A stretch of 64,000 nt of DNA from CAZGAQ01 sp964523405 (GTDB taxonomy: Bacteria > Planctomycetota > Phycisphaerae > UBA1845 > Fen-1342), in assembly GCA_964523405.1 (NCBI GenBank), contig CAZGAQ010000004.1:62001-126000 (forward strand), in the 5' to 3' direction. How positions within the stretch are numbered: position 1 is the first letter of the stretch; every line of letters starts with the position of its first letter. Below the pieces are notes generated by a model, which saw only the letters and a program-made list of their open reading frames with translations, had not been told where the DNA came from and did no database searches. Below are positions 37,430-45,968 of this stretch, piece by piece. Made by a program: the position numbers and the translations under genes.

Positions 37430-38050
37430 ATGAGCGCTCCCACGGGTATGGAAGCCCCCAAGACTGTCGGCAGCCTCGCGCTGCCCGCCTTCCTCGCCTG
37501 GCCCCTGCTGGCCGCCGGCCTCGTCGCCCTGGTCTGGGCCGGCTACTACTTCGGCCAGCTGTCGGCCACAAAAAGCATCGTCTCCGCCGGTCCGCGCATC
37601 GAGGACGTCCGCCGCATCGCCAAGCTCGCCGTCCTCCGCGTCCAGGTCGCCGACGTGATCGAGGGCAACAACGGCGGCGGCCGGGCCATCGTGCTCGTCA
37701 AGGGCGACGCCGATATGGCGATCGACCTGGACCACATCCAGATCGCCGCCCAGGACGAGACCCAGAAGACGGCCATTCTCACGCTGCCGCTCCCGCAGCC
37801 CGAGCGCCCGCGCGTCGACCACGCCCGCACCCGCGTCTACGAGCTGCAGAAGATGGGCCTCGCGGCCATCAACCCCTTCGCTGACCCGCGCCAGGAATTG
37901 CTCGAAGACTGCATGCGCGCCGCGCAGCAGAGCGTCGCCAAGGCCGTCGCCGCCCCCGAATTCGTCGCCCAAGCCAAGGAGCAGGCGGAAGTACTCATGC
38001 GGACGTTCTACCGCGAGATCGGCTGGCAGGTCACCGTCCGCTGGCAATGA
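37430..38050 (+). CDS. DUF4230 membrane protein
   Basis: A 206-residue protein with one N-terminal membrane helix (AFLAWPLLAAGLVALVWAGYYF) and a periplasmic DUF4230 domain: RIAKLAVLRVQVADVIEGN, AIVLVKGDADMAIDLDHIQI, a conserved small-barrel pattern, ending with a helical C-terminus (EQAEVLMRTFYREIGWQV). The family has no known function. ATG 37430 follows AAGGATGG by six bases. The leader contains two palindromic repeats. Confidence 0.85.
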   Translation: MSAPTGMEAPKTVGSLALPAFLAWPLLAAGLVALVWAGYYFGQLSATKSIVSAGPRIEDVRRIAKLAVLRVQVADVIEGNNGGGRAIVLVKGDADMAIDLDHIQIAAQDETQKTAILTLPLPQPERPRVDHARTRVYELQKMGLAAINPFADPRQELLEDCMRAAQQSVAKAVAAPEFVAQAKEQAEVLMRTFYREIGWQVTVRWQ

Positions 38051-38359
38051 CAACCCGTCAAGGGAGTTGCGGCCGCCCCCCGCTTGTCCCGAACGACTGT
38101 GAGGGCCGGCCGACGTGGGACGCGGCGACCTCCAGGATTCACATCGCGCGCACAACACGCGCGGAACCGGCATGACGCGTTGATCGCCCCGCGGTGCCTT
38201 TTCTGCGCACAACTCCGTACACATTCCGACAAGACCATGCTCGGTCCCGGAAGGGCACCGGTTTTATAATTCCCGCAGAGACAACCGTGGCTGGACCGGA
38301 TGGACGTCACGCCATCTGGCCGTTTGCGGAGTCACCGCCCGACTCCCGGAGAACCCGAC
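38051..38359. other. leader region of sppA
   Basis: No gene. A fragment of the GTCAGGC repeat family (GTCCCGAACGACTGTGAGGG) lies at 38081-38105, and the -10 box of the sppA promoter at 38265-38270. Confidence 0.45.
38265..38270 (+). promoter_or_regulatory. consensus -10 box upstream of sppA
   Basis: TATAAT at 38265-38270, rare in such GC-rich DNA, about 90 bases before the start codon. The -35 region (TCGGTC near 38241) is weak. Confidence 0.5.
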
Positions 38360-40210
38360 ATGAAACGAACCCTGCGAACCGCGACGTGCGGACTGCTGCT
38401 CACCCTGCTCGGCGGCCTCCTGCTGCCCCAGGAGGCGCTGGCCGCCAAGAAGATTCTCCGCCTGCGCCTCGACGGCCCCGTCATGGAAGCCCCCAACGAC
38501 GCGGCCGGTTTGATGGCGTTGTTCAACGCCGAAAAGGTCGCCTCCTTGCGCGAATGGGTCACTTCCATCCGCGGTGCCGCCAACGACGCGAGCGTGGCCG
38601 GCCTCGTCCTGGTGATCGAGCAACCCGAGGTCAGCCTCGCGCAGGTCGAAGAGCTGACCCGCGCCATCCACGCCTTCCGCGACAAGGGCAAACCTGTCTA
38701 CGCCTACCTCGACGAAGCCGGAAACGCGACCTATGCCCTCGCGGCTGCCGCCGACCACATCACGCTGGCCGAGAACAGCGCACTCGAGATTGTCGGCCTG
38801 CACGGCGAGATGATGTTCTTCAAGGGCCTGCTCGACAAGCTGGGTATCGAGGCGGACATGTTGCACTGCGGCGCCTACAAGAGCGCCCTGGAGCCATTCA
38901 CGCGCACGGAACCCAGCCCCGAGGCCGCGGAAAACGTCAACTGGCTGCTCGACAGTCTCTTCGAACGCTGGATCAACCTCCTCGCTGCGGGCCGTAAGCT
39001 CACCCCCGACCAGGTCAAGAAGCTCGTCGACGAAGCCCCGCTCAGCGCCCAGCAGGCCCTCGACGGCAAGCTCATCGACGAAATCGGCTCCTACGGCTCG
39101 TTCCGCAAGCGCCTCCACAAAGAGTTCGGCAAGGAGGTCGAGGTTCTCAAGAAGTACGAAAAGGGCCGCGACCAGCCCGAACTCGACACCGAAAACCCCT
39201 TCGCGTTCTTCAACGTGATCTCCGAGCTCATGAAGGGCCCGGTCGAGATGGCAGGCGCGCCGGGCGTCGGCCTGGTCTATGTCGACGGCGGCATCACAAC
39301 GGGCAAGAGCGACAAGGGCGGGCTCGGCGGCAGCCAGGCCGGCAGCACCACGATCCGCGCCGCGCTGGAGAAGGCGCGCGCCGACGAGAACATCCGCGCC
39401 GTCGTCCTGCGCGTCAACTCGCCCGGCGGCTCCGCCCTCGCCAGCGACATCATCTGGAATGCCGCCAAACGCTGCGCCGACGAAAAACCCCTCATCGTCA
39501 GTATGGGCGGCGTCGCCGGCAGCGGCGGCTACTACGTCTCCGTCCCCGGCGATACCGTCTTCGCCGAAGCCTCCACCATCACCGGCTCCATCGGCGTCGT
39601 CGGCGGCAAGCTCGTCTGGAACGGCCTGCTCGCCGGCAAGCTCGGCATCACCACCACCGAGTTCACCCGCGGCAAACACGCTGGCCTCATGAGCGCCAGC
39701 CGCCGCTGGAACGACGACGAACGCCTGTGGATGACCAATTACATGAACTCCGTCTACGAGCAGTTCAAGGGCCGCGTGATGACCTCCCGCGGTGACCGCA
39801 TCAAGAAAGACCTCGAATCCATCGCCGGCGGACGCGTCTACACCGGCCAGCAGGCCCTCGAACTCGGCCTCGTCGACAAGCTCGGCGGACTCACCGACGC
39901 CCTCGACCTCGCCGCCAGCAAGGCCGGCCTCGGCACGGACTACTCCGTGCAGGTCCTGCCCAAGAGCTCCGGCTTCCTCGAGTTCATCGAGTTGCTGGAG
40001 CAACTCACCGGCAAGAACAAGGAAGACGAGTTCGACGTCACCATCGGTAGCCCCTCCGCCGACGCGTCCTGGCTGCAGGCCCTGCTGCCGCTGGCCCGCG
40101 ACCTGGCCCCGCAGCAAATCACGGAATTGTGCCGCGGCCTGCGCAACCTGCTCATCCTCAATCACGAGCGCGTGGGTTGCTTCATGCCGTTCGTCCCGCA
40201 AGTCCGCTAG
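38360..40210 (+). CDS. sppA: signal peptide peptidase SppA, 67K type
   Basis: Serine-lysine peptidase that degrades cleaved signal peptides. Signal peptide (LLLTLLGGLLLPQEALA), then two tandem S49 domains, as in the long SppA form. The first domain has the general-base Lys in GAYKSALEPFTR (near 172); the second has the nucleophile in GGVAGSGGYYVS (Ser near 386), with VNSPGGSALAS and ASTITGSIGVVGG around it. 616 residues matches E. coli SppA in length. ATG 38360 sits behind CGGAG. The N-terminal segment reads as a cleavable signal, so the enzyme may be periplasmic or anchored. A strong terminator follows. Confidence 0.95.
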   Translation: MKRTLRTATCGLLLTLLGGLLLPQEALAAKKILRLRLDGPVMEAPNDAAGLMALFNAEKVASLREWVTSIRGAANDASVAGLVLVIEQPEVSLAQVEELTRAIHAFRDKGKPVYAYLDEAGNATYALAAAADHITLAENSALEIVGLHGEMMFFKGLLDKLGIEADMLHCGAYKSALEPFTRTEPSPEAAENVNWLLDSLFERWINLLAAGRKLTPDQVKKLVDEAPLSAQQALDGKLIDEIGSYGSFRKRLHKEFGKEVEVLKKYEKGRDQPELDTENPFAFFNVISELMKGPVEMAGAPGVGLVYVDGGITTGKSDKGGLGGSQAGSTTIRAALEKARADENIRAVVLRVNSPGGSALASDIIWNAAKRCADEKPLIVSMGGVAGSGGYYVSVPGDTVFAEASTITGSIGVVGGKLVWNGLLAGKLGITTTEFTRGKHAGLMSASRRWNDDERLWMTNYMNSVYEQFKGRVMTSRGDRIKKDLESIAGGRVYTGQQALELGLVDKLGGLTDALDLAASKAGLGTDYSVQVLPKSSGFLEFIELLEQLTGKNKEDEFDVTIGSPSADASWLQALLPLARDLAPQQITELCRGLRNLLILNHERVGCFMPFVPQVR

Positions 40211-40277
40211 AGACCCGCGGCGCCAGTTCCCGACCGCGTGCCGCGTCAGCCTCGACACGCGGAACGGCGCCGTTCGC

Positions 40278-40310
40278 GGGGGCACCTCCACCAGGTGCCC
40301 CCCTTTCTTT
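40278..40310 (+). terminator. intrinsic terminator of sppA
   Basis: Perfect 10-bp stem GGGGGCACCT (40278-40287) and AGGTGCCCCC (40293-40302) with loop CCACC, then CTTTCTTT. Clear rho-independent terminator on the plus strand. Confidence 0.9.
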
Positions 40311-40508
40311 GCGCCCCCCTCCCGGGCGCTGCCCCCCCCCTTCCCCGCCGCGCTTTTTCCCCGCCTCCCGGGAACAAACCACCTATCCAGGGGGTTCAAT
40401 GGACTGTTGGCGCAACATCCAGCCGACTCCATACTGGTGACCGGCCGATCTGCCTGACCAGCGCGGCTCCGGCCGCGCGACGCCGATTCTGTCTTTGCGA
40501 GACTCGCC

Positions 40509-41621
40509 ATGACAACCCGCAAGTTCCACTCCGCCATCCCGGTGATTCGCAAGACCATCACCGGCTTGGCCTTCAGCGTCGTCGTCGTCCTGCTGCTCCT
40601 GTGGCTGGCCGGCACCTTCCAGCACAAGCTGCCTACCGAACGCGCCCGCGCCGCCACCGGCCGCCCGGTCGGTACGCGCCCGCTCGTCCCCGTCCGCCAG
40701 ATCGAGGTCCCCGCCATCGAGGCCGCCGTCGGCACCGTCCGCGCCGTCCAGCAAACCACCATCGTCGCCGAGGTCATGGCCAAGGTCATCGCCGTCGACG
40801 CCCGCGCGGGTCAGCTCGTCCGCAAGGGCGACGTCCTCGTCCGTCTCGATCCCGAGGAACTCCAGGCCCGTCTGCAACAGGCGGAGGCCGCCGTCGCCGC
40901 CGCCACCGCCGCGCGTGACCAGGCCCAGACCGAGTGGGAGCGCGTCCAGGGCCTCTACGCGCAAAACGCCGCCGCGAAGATCGAGTTCCAGCGCGCCGCG
41001 ACCGCCCTCAAGTCCGCCCAGGCCGAGCTCGAACAAGCCCAGCAGGTCCGCCTCGCCGCCGCCAAGAACCTCAGCTACACCACCATTGTCAGCCCCTTCG
41101 ACGGCATCGTCATCGACAAACAGGTCGAAGTCGGCGACACGGCCGCCCCGCAGAAGACGCTGCTCACACTCTATGACCCGACCCGCATGCAGCTCGTCGC
41201 CAGCGTCCGCGAGTCGCTGATCGACCGCGTCCACAAAGATCAGACCCTGCCCGTCTTCATTGACGCCCTCCAGCGCCAGTGCCACGGCATCGTCACCGAA
41301 ATCGTCCCCGAATCCGACGTCGCCAGCCGCTCTTTCCTCGTCAAGGTCAGCGGACCGTGCCCACCCGATATCCACTCCGGCATGTTCGGCCGCCTGCTCA
41401 TCCCGCTCGACAACGAGCAGTGGCTGGTCATCCCGCACAGCGCCATCCGCCGCATCGGCCAGCTCGAGGTCGTCGACGTCGTCGCTCCGGACGGCTCCAC
41501 ACTCCAGCGCCGCGTCGTCCGCACGGGCCGCACGCGCGAGGATGACGTCGAGATCCTCTCCGGCCTGCAGGTCGGGGAACAGGTGGCGCTGCCCGCCGGC
41601 GCCGGGGAGCACGCCTCATGA
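40509..41621 (+). CDS. RND efflux periplasmic adaptor (membrane fusion protein)
   Basis: Links the RND pump to an outer-membrane channel. N-terminal membrane anchor (VVVLLLLWLAGTF), lipoyl half-domains around a coiled-coil hairpin (IVAEVMAKVIAVDARAGQLVRKGDVLVRLDPEEL, cited by GQLVRKGDVLVRLD; then LQQAEAAVAAATAARDQAQTEWE), beta-barrel with YTTIVSPFDGIVIDKQVEVGD, and a membrane-proximal domain (QWLVIPHSAIRRIG). 370 residues is normal for the AcrA/MexA family. It overlaps the RND gene by ATGA. No outer-membrane TolC-like gene is present nearby. Confidence 0.94.
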   Translation: MTTRKFHSAIPVIRKTITGLAFSVVVVLLLLWLAGTFQHKLPTERARAATGRPVGTRPLVPVRQIEVPAIEAAVGTVRAVQQTTIVAEVMAKVIAVDARAGQLVRKGDVLVRLDPEELQARLQQAEAAVAAATAARDQAQTEWERVQGLYAQNAAAKIEFQRAATALKSAQAELEQAQQVRLAAAKNLSYTTIVSPFDGIVIDKQVEVGDTAAPQKTLLTLYDPTRMQLVASVRESLIDRVHKDQTLPVFIDALQRQCHGIVTEIVPESDVASRSFLVKVSGPCPPDIHSGMFGRLLIPLDNEQWLVIPHSAIRRIGQLEVVDVVAPDGSTLQRRVVRTGRTREDDVEILSGLQVGEQVALPAGAGEHAS

Positions 41622-44600
41622 GTACTTCCCCCTCCGGGCTACCCGCCCCCTCCCAGCACGCCTTCACCGACCGCATCGTGCGGACGTTCCTCGACTCCAA
41701 CCTCTCGCTCATCCTGCTGGTGCTGGCCGTCGTCCTGGGCGCGGCCGCCCTGGTCCTCACGCCGCGCGAGGAAGATCCGCAGATCGTCGTCCCACTTGCC
41801 GATGTGCTCGTGAGCTTCCCGGGTCACTCCGCCACCGAAGTCGAGCAGCTCGTCGCCACGCCGCTCGAGAAGATCCTCTACCAGATCGACGGCGTCGAGT
41901 ACGTGTACTCCATGTCGCGCCCGGACGAGGCCGTCATCACCGTCCGCTTCTACGTCGGCGAGGACCGCGAACGCAGCCTCGTCAAGCTGTACAAGAAGAT
42001 TGACGAGAACGTGGACATCGCCCCGCCCGGCGTCACCGGCTGGGTCGTCAAACCCGTCGAAATCGACGACGTCCCCATCGTCACCCTCGCCCTGACCGGC
42101 AAGACACTCACGGCCGCCGCCGCGTCAGTTCCCCTCCCTCCCAGGGAGAGGGCAGGGGGAGGGTCGGAGCCCTCCTCCGCCGCGCCAACTCCCCTCCCTC
42201 CCAGGGAGGGGGCAGGGGGAGGGTCAAAGCCTCCAACCGCGACAACCTGTCCCACGCCCGCGACACCCACTGTCGCCTCCTCCACGACCACCGCCGACGA
42301 GTACACCCTCCGCCGCGTCGCCGAGGAATGCGTCGAGCGCCTCGCCGCTGTGAAGAACGTCTCGCGTGCTTACGTCATCGGCGGCCGCCCGCGCGTCGCC
42401 CAGATCTACCTCGACCCCGACCGCATGAGCGCGCGCGGCGCCACCCCCCTGAGTATCCAGCAGGCCCTCGCCGCCGCCAACGTCCTCGTGCAAGCCGGCG
42501 ACTTCAGCCGCAACGACACTGTTTACCGCGTCGACGCCGGCAAGTCGCTCGCGCACGTCGACGAACTCAAGACCCTCGTCATCGGCGTCTGGGGCGAAAA
42601 TCCCGTCTTCCTCAAGGACGTCGCCGAAATCCGCGACGGCCCCGCCGAAGCCACCAGCTACGTCCGCCACGGCTGGGGCCCCGGCCGCGGCTTCACCCAC
42701 CGCACCGGCTTCCCTGGTACTGCAGTCAGCGGCGACGAGTTCGACACCGCCGTAACCAACGCCACCGCGCACGTCTCCGCCGAGCCAACTCCCCTCCCTC
42801 CCGGGGAGGGGGTAGGGGGAGGGTCAGAGCCTCCGACCGCAACAACTAGCCCCGCCGTCACCCTCGCCCTCGCCAAAAAGAAGGGCGCCAACGCCGTCTG
42901 GGTCGCCGAAGACATCCTCCGCACCGCCGCCGACCTGCAGCGCGACGTCATCCCCGACGACCTGCAACTCGTCATCACCCGCAATTACGGCCTGACCGCC
43001 GACGACAAGGTCAACGAACTCGTCGAAGCCCTCGCCGTCGCCATCTTCATCGTCATCGCCCTGCTCACCCTCGGCCTCGGCTGGCGCGAAGCGCTCATCG
43101 TCGCCGTCGCCGTCCCCGTCGTCTTCGGCCTCACGCTGGCCGTCAATCTGCTCCTCGGCTACACGATCAACCGCGTCACGCTCTTCGCCCTGATCCTCTC
43201 TCTGGGCCTGCTCGTCGACGACCCCATCGTCGACGTCGAGAACATCGCCCGGCACTTCGCCCTGCGCAAGAAGGCCACCCGCCACATCGTCCTCGAAGCC
43301 GTTGCCGAAATCCGCCCCCCGCTCATCACCGCCACCCTCGCCGTCATCGTCTCCTTCCTGCCCATGTTCTTCATCACGGGCATGATGGGACCGTACATGC
43401 GGCCCATGGCGCTGAACGTCCCCGTCACGATGATCATGTCAATGGTCGTCGCCTTCACCATCACGCCCTGGCTCACCTACCACGTGCTCAAGCGGCACTA
43501 CGGCAAGCATCAAGGGAACGAGGGATCAGGGGATCAAGGGATCAAGGCCGGGCCTGAGCCATCCCATGAATCCGAAGACTTGGAAACGCTGCGCCGGAGT
43601 GCTCTCTACCGCGCGTTCTATCCCCTCATGGCCCCGTTGCTGCACTCGCGCCGCGCCGCCTGGCTTTTCCTCGGCGTCATGGCCCTCCTGATGGTCGGCG
43701 CCGCCGGGCTGGCCGCCATCCGCGCCGTGCCGCTCAAGATGCTGCCGTTCGACAACAAGAACGAACTGTCCCTCGTCCTCGATTTCGACGAGGGCACGTC
43801 CCTCGAACGCTCCGACGCCGCCGTCCGCGACTTCGAAGCCTACCTCGCCGGCGTGCCCGAGGTCACCGACTTCACCTCCTACGTCGGCCTCGCTTCGCCG
43901 ATGGACTTCAACGGCCTCGTCCGCCACTACTACCTGCGCAGCGGCGCCAACGTCGCCGAAATCCGCCTCAACCTCGTCGGCAAGAAGAACCGCGCCAGCC
44001 AGAGCCACGCCCTCGGCCTGCACCTGCGCGACGACCTCACCGCCCTCGCCCAGCGTCACCAGGCCACCCTCAAGATCGTCGAAGTCCCGCCCGGACCGCC
44101 GGTCATCGCCACGCTTACCGCCGAAGTCCGCGGCCGCCCCGACCATACCTACGCCGACCTGATGGCGGCCGCGAAGACCGTCCGCGCCCGTCTCGAACGC
44201 GAACCCGGCGTCGTCGACGTTGACGACACGATTGAGGCGCGCCAGACCCGCCTCGTCTTCGTCGCCGACAAAGAGAAGGCCGCCCTCAGCGGCGTCACCA
44301 CCGCCGACATCGCGAGCACCTTGCGCATCGCCCTCGGGGGCGAATCCGCCGGCCTCTTGCACGTGGACGGTGAACGCAACCCGCTGCAAATCGAGCTGCG
44401 CCTCCCCGAAGCCCTGCGCTCCAGCCGCCTCGACCTCACGCGCCTCCAGGTCCAAGGCCGCCGCTCCGCCGCCGGCGCCACCCCACCCGGTTCCGGCGCG
44501 GGCGACCGCCTTATCCCGCTCGCCGAACTCGGCCGCTGGGAAGAGCAGACCGTCGACCAGACCATCTACCACAAGAACCTCGAACGCATCGCCTACGTCT

Positions 44601-45481
44601 TCGCCGAAACCGCCGGCCGCACCCCCGCCGAGTGCGTCGTCGACATCCAGGCGGATCAGCGGATGCTTGGCTCGGGAGCTGAAGCAAGCAGCCATGCAAT
44701 CGTCGCGCCAACGTCACCGGCTGCACCAACTGCGCAGGCCGCACCAACTCCCCTCCCTCTTAGGGAGGGGGCAGGGGGAGGGTCAGAGCACTCGAACCGC
44801 GGAGCGCCCACCCCGCGCCCCGTCGCCGGTCGCACGTTCCTGACCAGCGGCGGTGACATTCTCTGGTCCGTCCCCGCCGGCATCCGCGTCAACTTCGCCG
44901 GCGAGGGCGAATGGCAGATCACCCTCGACGTCTTCCGCGACCTCGGCCTCGCCTTCGCGGCCGCCCTCGTCGGCATCTACATCCTGCTCGTCGCCCAGAT
45001 GGATTCGTTCGTCATCCCCCTCGTCGTCATGATGGCCATCCCCCTCACCGTCATCGGCATCATGCCCGGCTTCTGGCTGCTCAACCTCTTCGCCCACCCC
45101 GTCGGCCCCTACGCCGACCCCGTCCTCTTCACCGCCACCGGCATGATCGGCATGATCGCCCTCTCCGGCATCGTCACCCGCGACAGCATCATCCTCGTCG
45201 ACTTCATCCACCTGTCGCTCAAACGCGGCCGCTCCCTCTTCGACGCCATCATGGAAAGCCGCGTCGTCCGCCTGCGCCCGATCCTGCTCACCACCGGCGC
45301 CGCCATGCTCGGCGCCGCCCCGATCACGATCGACCCGATCTTCTCCGGCCTGGCGTGGGCCCTGATCTTCGGCCTCTTCGCCTCGACCGTCTTCACCCTC
45401 TTCGTGATCCCCGTCGTGTACTGGCTGCTCTACGCGAACAAGCCCGGCCACGGCCTGCCGATGGTCAACGAAAACGAATAG
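41618..45481 (+). CDS. RND-family efflux permease carrying in-frame repeat inserts
   Basis: Proton-driven inner-membrane exporter of the AcrB/CusA superfamily, acting with the adaptor upstream. Twelve-helix plan is visible: N-terminal helix, porter region with PLADVLVSFPGHSATEVEQLV, TM block GLGWREALIVAVAVPVVFG and ILSLGLLVDDPIVDVENIARH, second half from residue 680 and the final block GIVTRDSIILVDFIHLSL. Length is 1287 rather than about 1030-1060. The surplus is largely three low-complexity inserts, near residues 168-222, 360-412 and 1020-1070, coded by 56-bp palindromic repeats and reading PLPPREGAGGGSEP. Both normal ends and TM motifs persist, so the pump may still work. Confidence 0.93.
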   Translation: MSTSPSGLPAPSQHAFTDRIVRTFLDSNLSLILLVLAVVLGAAALVLTPREEDPQIVVPLADVLVSFPGHSATEVEQLVATPLEKILYQIDGVEYVYSMSRPDEAVITVRFYVGEDRERSLVKLYKKIDENVDIAPPGVTGWVVKPVEIDDVPIVTLALTGKTLTAAAASVPLPPRERAGGGSEPSSAAPTPLPPREGAGGGSKPPTATTCPTPATPTVASSTTTADEYTLRRVAEECVERLAAVKNVSRAYVIGGRPRVAQIYLDPDRMSARGATPLSIQQALAAANVLVQAGDFSRNDTVYRVDAGKSLAHVDELKTLVIGVWGENPVFLKDVAEIRDGPAEATSYVRHGWGPGRGFTHRTGFPGTAVSGDEFDTAVTNATAHVSAEPTPLPPGEGVGGGSEPPTATTSPAVTLALAKKKGANAVWVAEDILRTAADLQRDVIPDDLQLVITRNYGLTADDKVNELVEALAVAIFIVIALLTLGLGWREALIVAVAVPVVFGLTLAVNLLLGYTINRVTLFALILSLGLLVDDPIVDVENIARHFALRKKATRHIVLEAVAEIRPPLITATLAVIVSFLPMFFITGMMGPYMRPMALNVPVTMIMSMVVAFTITPWLTYHVLKRHYGKHQGNEGSGDQGIKAGPEPSHESEDLETLRRSALYRAFYPLMAPLLHSRRAAWLFLGVMALLMVGAAGLAAIRAVPLKMLPFDNKNELSLVLDFDEGTSLERSDAAVRDFEAYLAGVPEVTDFTSYVGLASPMDFNGLVRHYYLRSGANVAEIRLNLVGKKNRASQSHALGLHLRDDLTALAQRHQATLKIVEVPPGPPVIATLTAEVRGRPDHTYADLMAAAKTVRARLEREPGVVDVDDTIEARQTRLVFVADKEKAALSGVTTADIASTLRIALGGESAGLLHVDGERNPLQIELRLPEALRSSRLDLTRLQVQGRRSAAGATPPGSGAGDRLIPLAELGRWEEQTVDQTIYHKNLERIAYVFAETAGRTPAECVVDIQADQRMLGSGAEASSHAIVAPTSPAAPTAQAAPTPLPLREGAGGGSEHSNRGAPTPRPVAGRTFLTSGGDILWSVPAGIRVNFAGEGEWQITLDVFRDLGLAFAAALVGIYILLVAQMDSFVIPLVVMMAIPLTVIGIMPGFWLLNLFAHPVGPYADPVLFTATGMIGMIALSGIVTRDSIILVDFIHLSLKRGRSLFDAIMESRVVRLRPILLTTGAAMLGAAPITIDPIFSGLAWALIFGLFASTVFTLFVIPVVYWLLYANKPGHGLPMVNENE
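42125..42240. repeat. two tandem copies of the CTCCCTCCC repeat inside the RND gene
   Basis: Two 56-bp units, 42125-42180 and 42185-42240, exactly 60 bases apart. Each has CCCTCCCTCCCAGGGA, then GGGGGAGGGTC and a tail GCCTCC...CCGC. The core is self-complementary (CTCCC/GGGAG). They are read in frame as PLPPRERAGGGSEP and PLPPREGAGGGSKP. Confidence 0.85.
42785..42840. repeat. CTCCCTCCC repeat, third copy in the RND gene
   Basis: 56-bp unit beginning CCAACTCCCCTCCCTCCC and ending CTCCGACCGC. Read in frame as PLPPGEGVGGGSEP. It differs from the copy at 42185 at only a few positions. Confidence 0.85.
44744..44800. repeat. CTCCCTCCC repeat, fourth copy in the RND gene
   Basis: 57-bp unit beginning CCAACTCCCCTCCCTC with TTAGGGAGGGGG core, ending TCGAACCGC. 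Read in frame as PLPLREGAGGGSEHS. Confidence 0.85.
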
Positions 45482-45515
45482 CCGGATCACGGCGGGGCGC
45501 CGTCCGCGCACGACG

Positions 45516-45542
45516 CGGCGGCGGTCCCCCCGTCCGCCGCCG
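45516..45542. terminator. GC-rich hairpin between convergent genes
   Basis: CGGCGGCGG (45516-45524) and CCGCCGCCG (45534-45542), nine-base loop. It lies between the RND stop and the convergent zinc-ribbon gene and could slow transcription both ways, but has no T tract. Confidence 0.35.
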
Positions 45543-45581
45543 ATGCTTGTGCCGTTGTCCCGGGCGCATCCCGCGCCCGCC

Positions 45582-45968
45582 TCACCCGTTCCGCAATTTC
45601 TCCCAATCCGGCTCACGCCACGTCAGCACCGTCCCGTCCACCAGCGCGAACTCCACCATCCCACGCTCACGCTGCGCCGCGCCATCGACCCGCTCATACT
45701 CGTAACGCCACTGCTCGACCGTCGGCACCCCCGCCACCGCCGCGGGCACGCCCGCCCGCTCCGCCAATTCGATCCGCGCCGGCTCGCCCAGCAGCTTCCG
45801 CACTTCCTTCCGCGTCAAACGCAGCCGCAAGAGCCGCCATTGCAGCATGAGCGGCGTGGACCGCGTCACCGTGCGGATCGGCTCCTCGGCCCACGCTCGC
45901 CCGCAGCGCCCGCAATACCGGGCCACCTGCGGGCTGCTCGCGCCACACTGCTCACACACGCGCTGCAT
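45582..45968 (-). CDS. zinc-ribbon protein with BamE/SmpA-like C-terminus
   Basis: A 128-residue protein. The first 25 residues form a zinc ribbon, CEQCG and CGRCGRAW. After a basic stretch (LMLQWRLLRLRLTRKEVRKLLGEP), the pattern KEVRKLLGEPARIE...WRYEYERVDG...VEFALVDGTVLTWREPDW resembles the BamE/SmpA-type two-helix, three-strand fold; that assignment is by pattern only. Its start overlaps the end of the SPFH gene by 17 bases on the same strand, so the two are co-transcribed and coupled, and this protein may be a soluble partner of the SPFH complex. Confidence 0.8.
   Translation of the reverse strand: MQRVCEQCGASSPQVARYCGRCGRAWAEEPIRTVTRSTPLMLQWRLLRLRLTRKEVRKLLGEPARIELAERAGVPAAVAGVPTVEQWRYEYERVDGAAQRERGMVEFALVDGTVLTWREPDWEKLRNG

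Noticed and set aside
43526..44695. 389-residue minus-strand frame inside the RND gene
   Set aside because: Same artefact; the RND motifs are on the plus strand.
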